Shown: in pieces, positions 1 through 5,174 of the stretch
Position numbering within the stretch: position 1 is the first letter of the stretch
Layout of the letters: each line of letters begins with the position of its first letter
Assembly: GCA_904501675.1 (NCBI GenBank)
Contig: CAJGCL010000112.1
Span: 1 to 6,072, forward strand
Direction of reading: 5' to 3'
Origin: Clostridiaceae bacterium
Lineage (GTDB): Bacteria > Bacillota > Clostridia > Oscillospirales > Acutalibacteraceae
DNA: 6,072 nucleotides
Notes under the pieces: generated by a model
What the model was told of the DNA's origin: nothing
Database searches by the model: none
The model's input: the letters and a program-made list of their open reading frames with translations, nothing else
Position numbers and translations under genes: made by a program

Positions 1-301
1 CCACCCAACTCTTGCACCATTCAAGTGTGCAATTCTTCCTCTTTCAAAGAAGCTTAACGAGCAGGCAACAGAGATTTTCACAAGCCTTTCAAAGAAATTC
101 AATGTTGACTACGATGATGCAGGCTCAATCGGTAAAAGATATCGTCGTCAGGACGAAATCGGTACACCATTCTGCATTACTTACGACTTCGAAAGCGTTG
201 AAGATGGTTGCGTAACAGTCCGCGACAGAGACACAATGGAGCAGGTTCGTCTTCCAATTGCAGACCTTGAAAAGTATATCGAAGAAAAAATTGCATTCTA
301 A
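1..301 (+). CDS. glyQS: Glycyl-tRNA synthetase, dimeric type, C-terminal part (5' end outside the window)
   Basis: Reading from base 2 gives 99 residues ending in TAA at 299-301. The reading contains the class II anticodon-binding domain end typical of dimeric glycyl-tRNA synthetases: HPTLAPFKCAILPLSKKL near the left edge, then GSIGKRYRRQDEIGTPFC, then VTVRDRDTMEQVRLPI. By family knowledge the enzyme charges tRNA-Gly with glycine using ATP in the cytosol. The RYRRQDEIGTP and RDRDTMEQ blocks are strongly diagnostic of the alpha2 (eukaryote/archaeal-like) form rather than the alpha2beta2 form. Only the anticodon-binding C-terminus is visible, so the catalytic motifs cannot be checked. The gene ends normally and is followed after 14 bp by a terminator stem-loop. 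Identity is near certain; the symbol choice (glyQS or glyS) is convention. Confidence 0.96.
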   Translation, partial: HPTLAPFKCAILPLSKKLNEQATEIFTSLSKKFNVDYDDAGSIGKRYRRQDEIGTPFCITYDFESVEDGCVTVRDRDTMEQVRLPIADLEKYIEEKIAF

Positions 302-315
302 TTTATGAATTCAAA

Positions 316-349
316 AAAGTGCTTACCTCATATTCGGGGTAAGCACTTT
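316..349. terminator. Bidirectional intrinsic terminator between converging genes
   Basis: Arms AAAGTGCTTACC (316-327) and GGTAAGCACTTT (338-349) form a perfect 12-bp stem with a 10-nt loop. On the minus strand the stem is followed by a run of six T (complement of A313-A318), a classical Rho-independent tail for the leftward oxidoreductase unit. On the plus strand the tail is the weaker CTGTTATTTTA, serving the glycyl-tRNA synthetase gene. It lies 14 bp past one stop codon and 13 bp past the other, as expected for a shared terminator. Confidence 0.9.
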
Positions 350-362
350 CTGTTATTTTATA

Positions 363-1322
363 TTATTTTTTAAAGTTTTCAATAAGCTCAAGAGCTGCCT
401 TGAGCTCTTCCGGCTTAATAATATCTGCTTTCTTTTTCTGAAGAACGCAGTCTGCAAAATAGCGAATTTCTTCATAATAAGCGTCTGTTGCAGGAAGGTT
501 AATAGCGGCATCCTCGCTTTCTGTTTCTGCCTTAACCTCAAAGGATTCGGCGCCAAGAGGATAAACCATAAGCTTTCCGCCTGTTAACTCAATTACACCG
601 TTTTCAAAGCAGAAGCGGTAGCCGAAATTAAATGGGTAATCGCTTGTTACCCAATGAGAATCGCAGGTGATAAATGTACCGTCTGCAAATTCATATGTAG
701 CAGTAATTATGTCGGTATCATTATGCTGTGTGCGGTGAGTAATGCTGTTTACAGGCGCACCTAATGCATAAATAATAAAGTCAAGGTCGTGGATATGTAA
801 ATCAAAAGGAACAAGACCGCTGCATTCTTCTCGCTTCATCCAGTTTTCCCAGCTCCACTTTGGTGTACAACCAAGGCGGTACATATGACCTGAAAGGAAT
901 TTACCATAAGTTTCGTTCTTTATAGCGTCTCTTAAGAAATTGAATTCAGGCCAGAAACGAAGCACATGAGCAATCATAAATGCAACATTATTTTTTTCTG
1001 CAGTTGCATATACCTTCTCAACATCTTCTTTGTTAAGAGAAATAGGCTTTTCGCAGATAACGTTAATGCCTTTTTCCATAATCTTAATTGCATATTCTGC
1101 ATGCAAAAATGTTGGAAGACAAATATCAACAATATCAATTTCCTCGTTGAGAAGCATTTCGTCGCAGCTTTCGTAAAGTCTTGCGCCTACATCCTTGTAT
1201 TTTTCCAGTCTGTCAGGCATAACGTCGCATATTGCAACAATTTCAGCCTCAGGAATTCTCTTCCAACCTGGCACGTGGCAACCACTTATGCCACCCGCAC
1301 CTAATACAGCTACTTTTAACAT
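363..1322 (-). CDS. Gfo/Idh/MocA-family NAD(P)-dependent oxidoreductase
   Basis: This 319-residue protein is of normal family length. An N-terminal Rossmann fold begins MLKVAVLGAGGISG (dinucleotide-binding glycine motif at residues 8-13). The family EKP signature is at 91-93 (lysine 92 is the usual active-site/cofactor lysine). The segment DLHIHDLDF at 174-182 matches the catalytic D-x-x-x-H-x-x-D pattern, with His178 the likely catalytic histidine. The C-terminal half is the alpha/beta substrate-binding domain. Family members oxidise or reduce sugars, inositols, sugar acids or amino-sugars in the cytosol; the substrate here cannot be assigned. The ATG at 1320-1322 is preceded by AAAGGAG (minus strand, 1330-1336), 7 nt away. 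It is the second gene of a leftward pair, 122 bp after the FAD oxidoreductase, and ends at the shared terminator. The family call is solid; the physiological role is unknown. Confidence 0.93.
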   Translation of the reverse strand: MLKVAVLGAGGISGCHVPGWKRIPEAEIVAICDVMPDRLEKYKDVGARLYESCDEMLLNEEIDIVDICLPTFLHAEYAIKIMEKGINVICEKPISLNKEDVEKVYATAEKNNVAFMIAHVLRFWPEFNFLRDAIKNETYGKFLSGHMYRLGCTPKWSWENWMKREECSGLVPFDLHIHDLDFIIYALGAPVNSITHRTQHNDTDIITATYEFADGTFITCDSHWVTSDYPFNFGYRFCFENGVIELTGGKLMVYPLGAESFEVKAETESEDAAINLPATDAYYEEIRYFADCVLQKKKADIIKPEELKAALELIENFKK

Positions 1323-1344
1323 CTTTATACTCCTTTTCTTTTCC

Positions 1345-1384
1345 GATATTTTGCGAATAACTTGTTTTAGCCTGCTCGCAGTAT
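1345..1384 (+). repeat. Dispersed intergenic repeat, copy 1 (GCGAATAACTTG family)
   Basis: This 40-bp module matches 3529-3569 with only four differing alignment positions by eye. The blocks are GATATTT, one mismatch, GCGAATAACTTGTTTTA, a 3-4 bp variable patch, then TGCTCGCAGTAT. TGCGA (1352-1356) and TCGCA (1376-1380) are complementary, so each module can close as a short stem around a 19-nt loop. It lies just upstream of the ribosome-binding site of the leftward Gfo/Idh gene, so it would be in that gene's untranslated leader or in the intercistronic RNA. The repetition is seen directly; its function is unknown. Confidence 0.8.
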
Positions 1385-1389
1385 TTTCG

Positions 1390-1410
1390 TTTTGCGCTTT
1401 GCATTCTGCA
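1390..1410 (-). repeat. Heptanucleotide micro-array YGCARAR x3, copy 1
   Basis: On the minus strand these 21 bases read TGCAGAA, TGCAAAG, CGCAAAA: three contiguous 7-mers fitting YGCARAR. The same kind of array occurs at 3661-3681 on the plus strand, and the two share the 15-mer AATGCAAAGCGCAAA in inverted orientation (1391-1405 versus 3659-3673). It sits 5 bp from the GCGAATAACTTG module, so the two motifs travel together. Confidence 0.65.
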
Positions 1411-1419
1411 CTTTAGATT

Positions 1420-1448
1420 ATAATACACCCTGAAACTATTCTTTTCAA
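1420..1448 (-). promoter_or_regulatory. Possible internal promoter for the Gfo/Idh gene
   Basis: On the minus strand, TTGAAA (1443-1448) and TATTAT (1420-1425) are separated by 17 bp. An alternative -10, TATAAT, is at 1417-1422 with a 20-bp gap. The -35 overlaps the stop codon of the upstream FAD oxidoreductase. It would let the downstream gene be transcribed on its own, with the repeat modules in its leader. In A/T-rich DNA such matches arise by chance, so confidence is low. Confidence 0.35.
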
Positions 1449-2782
1449 TCCTTTTTCTTAATGGAATCAAAGAATTTGTTGTATTTTTCTGCCCAATCAA
1501 GAACATCCTTTTTATCGTATTTTGTTGGAAAAGAGGTTTGCAAAACCGCGTATTTTGTAAGCCATACTGCAAGAGAAGCGAAAAGCTCCTTGAGCATTGG
1601 CTCGTCGCGCACAAGGCGGATTTTTTCCTTTACTGACGGCAGACTTTTTGCATTTAAAATAAGGTCTGTTTTTATTCCCCAAAGAGCAGAAAGCTCTTCT
1701 GTTGTGATGAGCTTCATTTTGAAAAGATTGTTAACATCCTCTGCCGTCATAAATGGCAGCATATTCTTTAAAATCGCAAAAGTACATGCTCCAAAGCCTA
1801 TTTCTTTAAAGAAATTCTTCTGATATTCCCAAAGAGTTTCCTGACTATAGCAACTGTTTACATCATTAGCAATAGCATCTGCAAGAAGTTTACCTGCTTT
1901 TATACTGTAGGCAAGGCCTGAGCCCTTAAGAGCAACGGTCATAAACGCGCTATCGCCTACTGCCGCATAACCATCTGAAACTAAAATGGCAAGAGGCTGG
2001 CAAACGGGAATTATCCCATGGCTACCGCCATAAACAAGGTCTAAGCCCATGTGCTCATTTTCGCTGTGCAAGGTATTAAGCGCTTGAAGAATTTCGCTTT
2101 CTTCAGGTTTAGTGAACCTGCAAACGAGGGCATCTACTCTGTCGAACTCTGTTATAAGCCAACTGAAGCCTACATTACCATCATCTTTAAAGTAAATATT
2201 ATAGTCGGTTTTGGGCTCTTTTGTATCAGGTACTCTGTTAAAATACCCTCTGTATGAATAAATAACGTCGTATTTTTCTATAGGTCGGTCTACGCCTAAA
2301 TACTGGGGCAAATTGCATCTTACAGGTGAATTTACACCGCAAGCATCTATAACAAGGTCTGCATAATATTCGTCCTTGTCGGTTTTTATACCGCAAACTC
2401 TGTTGCCTAAAAGCATAGGTTCGAGGACGCTTTCGCCATAGTGCACCTTAACGCCTGCTCCTTCTGCTAAACCCAAAAGATATTCTACTAACTCAATTCT
2501 GTCAACAAGCAAAGAAATTTCATCCTGCTGTGGCAAAGTAAGGCTTCCTGAAGCGGAATCAGAGGGGACAAAGGTTATTTCATTTCTGCCGCGTCTGAAA
2601 TAATCCGCAACAGGAATTTCTGCAAATTCTAACGCACTCATATCGAGGGCATCTGTTTGCTGAAGTCCTGAAGCACCTTTTTCGTTTTTTTCAAAAAGAG
2701 AAACGTCATAGCCCTTTTCGGCTAGTTTTATAGCAGCAACAATACCGCCGTGGCCACCGCCTGCAACGATTATTTTTGACAT
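1445..2782 (-). CDS. FAD-dependent oxidoreductase (geranylgeranyl-reductase/FixC-like fold)
   Basis: The 445-residue protein starts MSKIIVAGGGHGG, an FAD/NAD-binding Rossmann glycine motif at residues 8-13, with Glu31 (VSLFEKNE) as the expected ribose-binding acidic residue. LVIDACGVNSPVR (144-155) matches the second FAD-contact region (D-A-C/S-G). GYAAVGDSAFMTVALKGSG (271-289) matches the GD motif with the following small-residue helix seen in p-hydroxybenzoate-hydroxylase-like and geranylgeranyl reductase-like enzymes. The last ~115 residues are helical and not diagnostic. Family members hydroxylate or reduce varied substrates, including isoprenoids and quinones; the substrate here cannot be named. 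The reading frame stays open upstream to 2959. I chose ATG 2780-2782 because the Rossmann fold begins there, a ribosome-binding site lies just upstream, and the promoter at 2822-2850 would start transcription inside the longer version. It is the first gene of a leftward pair with the Gfo/Idh gene. Confidence 0.88.
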   Translation of the reverse strand: MSKIIVAGGGHGGIVAAIKLAEKGYDVSLFEKNEKGASGLQQTDALDMSALEFAEIPVADYFRRGRNEITFVPSDSASGSLTLPQQDEISLLVDRIELVEYLLGLAEGAGVKVHYGESVLEPMLLGNRVCGIKTDKDEYYADLVIDACGVNSPVRCNLPQYLGVDRPIEKYDVIYSYRGYFNRVPDTKEPKTDYNIYFKDDGNVGFSWLITEFDRVDALVCRFTKPEESEILQALNTLHSENEHMGLDLVYGGSHGIIPVCQPLAILVSDGYAAVGDSAFMTVALKGSGLAYSIKAGKLLADAIANDVNSCYSQETLWEYQKNFFKEIGFGACTFAILKNMLPFMTAEDVNNLFKMKLITTEELSALWGIKTDLILNAKSLPSVKEKIRLVRDEPMLKELFASLAVWLTKYAVLQTSFPTKYDKKDVLDWAEKYNKFFDSIKKKD

Positions 2783-2788
2783 AACGAG

Positions 2789-2795
2789 CCCCCTT
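2789..2795 (-). promoter_or_regulatory. Ribosome-binding site fixing the FAD oxidoreductase start
   Basis: The minus strand reads AAGGGGG, then 6 nt, then ATG at 2780-2782. No comparable site precedes the more distant in-frame ATGs, which supports the 445-residue protein over the 504-residue reading. Confidence 0.75.
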
Positions 2796-2821
2796 TTATG
2801 AAAAGAAGATTTACTAAAATG

Positions 2822-2850
2822 ATTATACCACAAACCATGTGTCTTTACAA
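2822..2850 (-). promoter_or_regulatory. Promoter of the leftward oxidoreductase pair
   Basis: On the minus strand, -35 TTGTAA (2845-2850), a 17-bp spacer and a perfect -10 TATAAT (2822-2827), preceded by TGTGG, which gives an extended -10 (TRTGn). The expected start is near 2815, giving a leader of about 33 nt to ATG 2782. It diverges from the rimP promoter about 100 bp away. Confidence 0.8.
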
Positions 2851-2953
2851 ATAAAATATGTACAAAAGCCATGCATTTCTCTTTTTTGATAACAAAAACA
2901 CCCCAATAACCAAATTTTGTCATTATATAGTATGAAAAAATAAGAAAAAAGTG

Positions 2954-2982
2954 TTGCAAAATTTATATTTATATGGTATATT
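2954..2982 (+). promoter_or_regulatory. Promoter of the rimP-nusA-infB operon
   Basis: -35 TTGCAA (2954-2959), a 17-bp spacer and -10 TATATT (2977-2982), preceded by TATGG, an extended -10. The expected start is about 2988-2990, leaving a leader of roughly 72 nt that carries the hairpin at 3008-3031. This is a housekeeping sigma-A-type promoter; no operator palindrome is obvious. Confidence 0.78.
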
Positions 2983-3007
2983 CCCATTGTACGAATATTG
3001 AAACGAG

Positions 3008-3031
3008 TGAGAGCAGGGCAACCTGCTCTCA
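3008..3031 (+). promoter_or_regulatory. rimP leader hairpin with GNRA tetraloop
   Basis: TGAGAGCAGG (3008-3017) pairs perfectly over 10 bp with CCTGCTCTCA (3022-3031) around the tetraloop GCAA, a GNRA loop. It ends about 18 nt before the ribosome-binding site of rimP. The downstream sequence TATTTATTACTT lacks a U-run, so it is not a convincing intrinsic terminator. It could stabilise the transcript 5' end, bind a protein of the operon, or form half of an attenuator. The structure is plain in the sequence; the role is inference. Confidence 0.75.
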
Positions 3032-3060
3032 TATTTATTACTTGAAAAAGAGGTGCTGAT

Positions 3061-3528
3061 TTGGCAAAGAACACAGTTTCTCTCGTATGGGATATTGCAG
3101 AGCCTATTGCTGAAGAATTAGGTCTCGTTTTGTGGGATATTGTTTTTGAAAAAGAAGGCGCAAACTACTATCTCAGAATTTTTATTGATAAAGAGGGCGG
3201 CGTAGGTATTGAAGATTGCGTTAATATGAGCCACGCTCTCGACAAACCTCTTGATGAGGCAGACCCTGTAGACCGTCAGTATAATCTTCAGGTATCTTCA
3301 CCAGGTATTGAAAGAAAGCTTACAAGAGATTTTCATTTCGATTACGCTATGGATGAGAAGGTTATTCTCCGTCTTATAAGACCTTTTGAAAACAAGCGTG
3401 AATTCAAAGGTGTGCTTATTGACTACAGCGAAACAGGTGCAGTAACAATTGAGTTTCCCGATGAAACAACAATGACTGCAGAGAAGAAGGAAATCGCCTG
3501 GATTAAGTTAGACGACTTTGAAATTTAA
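3061..3528 (+). CDS. rimP: Ribosome maturation factor RimP
   Basis: The 155-residue protein has normal RimP length. The N-terminal alpha/beta domain (about 1-85) contains IAEPIAEELGLVLWDIVFEK and YYLRIFIDKEGGVGIEDC, and ends with the family signature QVSSPGIERKL (77-87, SSPG at 79-82). The C-terminal SH3-like beta-barrel covers about 88-155. By family knowledge RimP binds the free 30S subunit and assists late maturation. The start is TTG at 3061. It has AGAGGTG at 3049-3055, 5 nt upstream, and the N-terminus aligns with the family without surplus or loss. It opens the nusA-infB operon behind a strong promoter and structured leader. The following 264-bp gap to nusA is much longer than the other gaps in this operon. 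Confidence 0.95.
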   Translation: MAKNTVSLVWDIAEPIAEELGLVLWDIVFEKEGANYYLRIFIDKEGGVGIEDCVNMSHALDKPLDEADPVDRQYNLQVSSPGIERKLTRDFHFDYAMDEKVILRLIRPFENKREFKGVLIDYSETGAVTIEFPDETTMTAEKKEIAWIKLDDFEI

Positions 3529-3569
3529 GATATTTGGCGAATAACTTGTTTTATCAATGCTCGCAGTAT
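3529..3569 (+). repeat. Dispersed intergenic repeat, copy 2
   Basis: This 41-bp module begins at the base after the rimP stop codon and matches 1345-1384: GATATTT, G for T, GCGAATAACTTGTTTTA, a variable patch, TGCTCGCAGTAT. GCGA (3537-3540) can pair with TCGC (3561-3564). It is followed at 3570-3579 by a perfect 10-bp palindrome, CTGTATACAG, absent from copy 1. Confidence 0.8.
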
Positions 3570-3638
3570 CTGTATACAGCGTCGCATTTTAAAACTGCGT
3601 TCTTCATTCAAATCTTTTAAATTTCGGATTAAAGGAAA

Positions 3639-3657
3639 ATTTGGCGAATAACTTGTT
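3639..3657 (+). repeat. Dispersed intergenic repeat, copy 3 (partial)
   Basis: ATTTGGCGAATAACTTGTT is identical over 19 bp to 3532-3550 of copy 2. The right arm with CTCGCAGTAT is missing; the heptanucleotide array begins 3 bp later instead. It is therefore a truncated or recombined version of the module. Confidence 0.75.
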
Positions 3658-3660
3658 AAA

Positions 3661-3681
3661 TGCAAAGCGCAAAGTGCAAAA
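3661..3681 (+). repeat. Heptanucleotide micro-array YGCAAAR x3, copy 2
   Basis: Three contiguous 7-mers read TGCAAAG, CGCAAAG, TGCAAAA. With the two preceding bases, the segment 3659-3673 (AATGCAAAGCGCAAA) is the exact reverse complement of 1391-1405. The array lies on the same strand as the adjoining repeat copy 3, but on the opposite strand relative to repeat copy 1 at the other locus. Confidence 0.7.
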
Positions 3682-3792
3682 TGTCGGGTCTGCGGTGCAA
3701 TTATACGCTGTCGCGCGTCTTTCGGCACCTGACACCTAATTTAGTTTATAATTTTTCACATATATTTTCATTGAAAGGATTGGTAAGAAAAA

Positions 3793-4881
3793 ATGGCACG
3801 TAAATCAACAAAGCCAACAAGCAAAAATAAGGAGTTTTTCGAAGCAATAGCATTGCTTGAACAGGAGAGAGGTATTCCTGCAGATTACCTTCTTGAAAAA
3901 GTTTGTGCGGCAATTATCACATCAGTAAGAAAAGAATACGGCGGTGAGGACGTTGTTTTCGTTGATTGCAATACCGAAAAGCAGGAGCTCAGAGTATATC
4001 TCAGAAAAATGGTTGTTGAAGCAATCGAAAATGAATTCACCGAAATTCTTCCTGAGGAAGCAGAAAAATACAAGAAAAATGTTCTTGTAGGTGATTATGT
4101 TGAAATTCCTCTTGAAACAAAGCAGTTCGGCAGAATTGCAGCAACAACTGCAAAGAACGTTATCCGTGGCGACATCCACGATGCAGAAAGAGGCCTTATG
4201 CTCAAGGAGTTTGAGTCAAAGCAGAAAGAACTTGTTACAGGTAAGGTTCAGAGCATTGACCCTCAGTCAGGTAACGCAACTCTTGAAATCGGTAAGGCTG
4301 TTGTTGTTCTTCCCAAGGGAAGACAGATTCCTGACGAGGTTCTTACAGAAGGCCAGCTTGTTAAGGTTTATATTGAGGGCGTTAAGGATACACCAAAGGG
4401 TCCTAAGGCTATGATTTCAAGAACACATTCAGGTCTTGTTAAGAGACTTTTCGAAACAGAGGTTCCTGAAATTTATGACGGTATCGTTGAAATCAAATCA
4501 GTTGCCCGTGAAGCAGGCTCAAGAACAAAGCTTGCAGTCTTCTCCAAGGATGAAAATGTTGATCCAATCGGTGCTTGCATCGGTCCTAAGGGTACTCGCG
4601 TTGGTACAATCGTTGAGGCTCTTGGCGGCGAAAAGATTGATATCGTTGTTTACGATGAAGATCCAAAGAAGTTTATTGCAGCTGCTCTTGCTCCTGCAGA
4701 TGTTCTTGAGGTTGAAGTCGACGAAGAAAACGAAAATGCTTGCCACGTAACAGTTCCTGATACTCAGCTTTCACTTGCAATCGGCAACAAAGGTCAGAAC
4801 GCTCGCCTTGCTGCAAGACTTACAGGCTGGAAGATTGATATCAAGCCTGAAAGCGGTTTCTATATTCCTCAGAATTCGTGA
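3793..4881 (+). CDS. nusA: Transcription termination/antitermination factor NusA
   Basis: The 362-residue protein has the usual length for Gram-positive NusA, which lacks the C-terminal acidic repeats of enterobacterial NusA. The N-terminal RNA-polymerase-binding domain covers about 12-140, with KEFFEAIALLEQERGIP near its start. The S1 domain covers about 145-212 (LVTGKVQSID to MISRTHS). KH1 covers about 240-305 with the GPKG loop at 264-267. KH2 covers about 315-352 with GNKG at 331-334 and QNARLAARLTGWKIDIK. NusA binds RNA polymerase and nascent RNA, promoting pausing and intrinsic termination. The start is ATG 3793. The nearest Shine-Dalgarno is AAAGGA (3774-3779), an unusually long 13 nt away, and there is no better in-frame start. 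rnpM follows after 11 bp. Confidence 0.96.
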   Translation: MARKSTKPTSKNKEFFEAIALLEQERGIPADYLLEKVCAAIITSVRKEYGGEDVVFVDCNTEKQELRVYLRKMVVEAIENEFTEILPEEAEKYKKNVLVGDYVEIPLETKQFGRIAATTAKNVIRGDIHDAERGLMLKEFESKQKELVTGKVQSIDPQSGNATLEIGKAVVVLPKGRQIPDEVLTEGQLVKVYIEGVKDTPKGPKAMISRTHSGLVKRLFETEVPEIYDGIVEIKSVAREAGSRTKLAVFSKDENVDPIGACIGPKGTRVGTIVEALGGEKIDIVVYDEDPKKFIAAALAPADVLEVEVDEENENACHVTVPDTQLSLAIGNKGQNARLAARLTGWKIDIKPESGFYIPQNS

Positions 4882-4883
4882 GG
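4878..4883 (+). promoter_or_regulatory. Ribosome-binding site of rnpM, overlapping the nusA stop
   Basis: GTGAGG at 4878-4883 overlaps the nusA stop TGA (4879-4881) and lies 9 nt before ATG 4893. It argues that GTG 4878 is part of the Shine-Dalgarno rather than the start of a five-residue-longer protein, and it suggests translational coupling. Confidence 0.65.
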
Positions 4884-4892
4884 TTAAATAAA

Positions 4893-5153
4893 ATGGCAGA
4901 AAAGAAAATACCAATGAGAAAATGTCTTGGTTGCGGCGAAATGAAGCCTAAAAAAGAGCTTATTCGCGCAGTCAAGAGTCCGGAAGGCGAAATCAGTCTT
5001 GATTTAACCGGCAAAAAATCGGGCAGAGGTGCATATATTTGCCCTGATAAGAAATGCTTTGATAAAGCTCGCAAGGGAAAACGCCTTGAAAGAGCTTTAG
5101 AAACAAGCATACCGGAAGAAGTTTACGAAGCAATGGCAAGTGAACTTAAATAA
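4893..5153 (+). CDS. rnpM: RNase P modulator RnpM (YlxR/DUF448 family)
   Basis: The 86-residue basic protein carries the YlxR signatures: MRKCLGCGEMKPKKELIR (8-25), GRGAYICPDKKCFDKARK (44-61) and the end KRLERAL. Cys11/Cys14 and Cys50/Cys55 are paired, as in many family members. YlxR is an RNA-binding protein; the Bacillus subtilis homologue was reported to bind RNase P RNA and was renamed RnpM. That role is carried over by homology. The start at ATG 4893 is chosen over GTG 4878 because it follows a well-placed GTGAGG and gives the normal family N-terminus. It sits in its standard place between nusA and the L7Ae-like gene. Confidence 0.92.
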   Translation: MAEKKIPMRKCLGCGEMKPKKELIRAVKSPEGEISLDLTGKKSGRGAYICPDKKCFDKARKGKRLERALETSIPEEVYEAMASELK

Positions 5154-5174
5154 GACAAATATTTCGAAAGGACT

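Larger units (their letters stand above)
3529..3792 (+). other. 264-bp non-coding spacer inside the operon, built of repeat modules
   Basis: I find no gene here. From left to right it holds repeat copy 2 (3529-3569), palindrome CTGTATACAG (3570-3579), an A/U stem of 8 bp (3613-3620 with 3629-3636, one G-U pair, 8-nt loop), the partial copy 3 (3639-3657), the heptad array (3661-3681), a G/C-rich patch with GGTGC (3694-3698) pairing GCACC (3725-3729) around an inner ACGC/GCGT stem, and then A/T-rich DNA leading to nusA. A TATAAT at 3747-3752 has no acceptable -35 at 16-18 bp. No U-tract follows any hairpin, so I see no terminator. Base composition of 3661-3730 is more G/C-rich than its surroundings, which fits inserted or repeat-derived DNA. 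Confidence 0.65.

Noticed and set aside
1249..1614. 121-codon minus-strand open frame
   Set aside because: It runs out of frame across the ends of both oxidoreductase genes and through the repeat; its product looks random.
2783..2959. 59-residue N-terminal extension of the FAD oxidoreductase
   Set aside because: The extension lies upstream of a good promoter (2822-2850) and lacks homology-like features; the Rossmann fold and ribosome-binding site both point to ATG 2782.
3008..3045. Intrinsic terminator/attenuator before rimP
   Set aside because: The stem is strong, but it is followed by TATTTATTACTT rather than a U-run, and no competing anti-terminator pairing was evident by eye.
3525..3728. 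67-codon minus-strand open frame across the rimP-nusA spacer
   Set aside because: It is made of repeat modules, has no ribosome-binding site or recognisable protein features, and reads against the operon.
3735..3752. Internal nusA promoter with TATAAT at 3747-3752
   Set aside because: The nearest -35-like CTGACA (3729-3734) is only 12 bp away and no hexamer is suitable at 16-18 bp; not enough to call as a feature.
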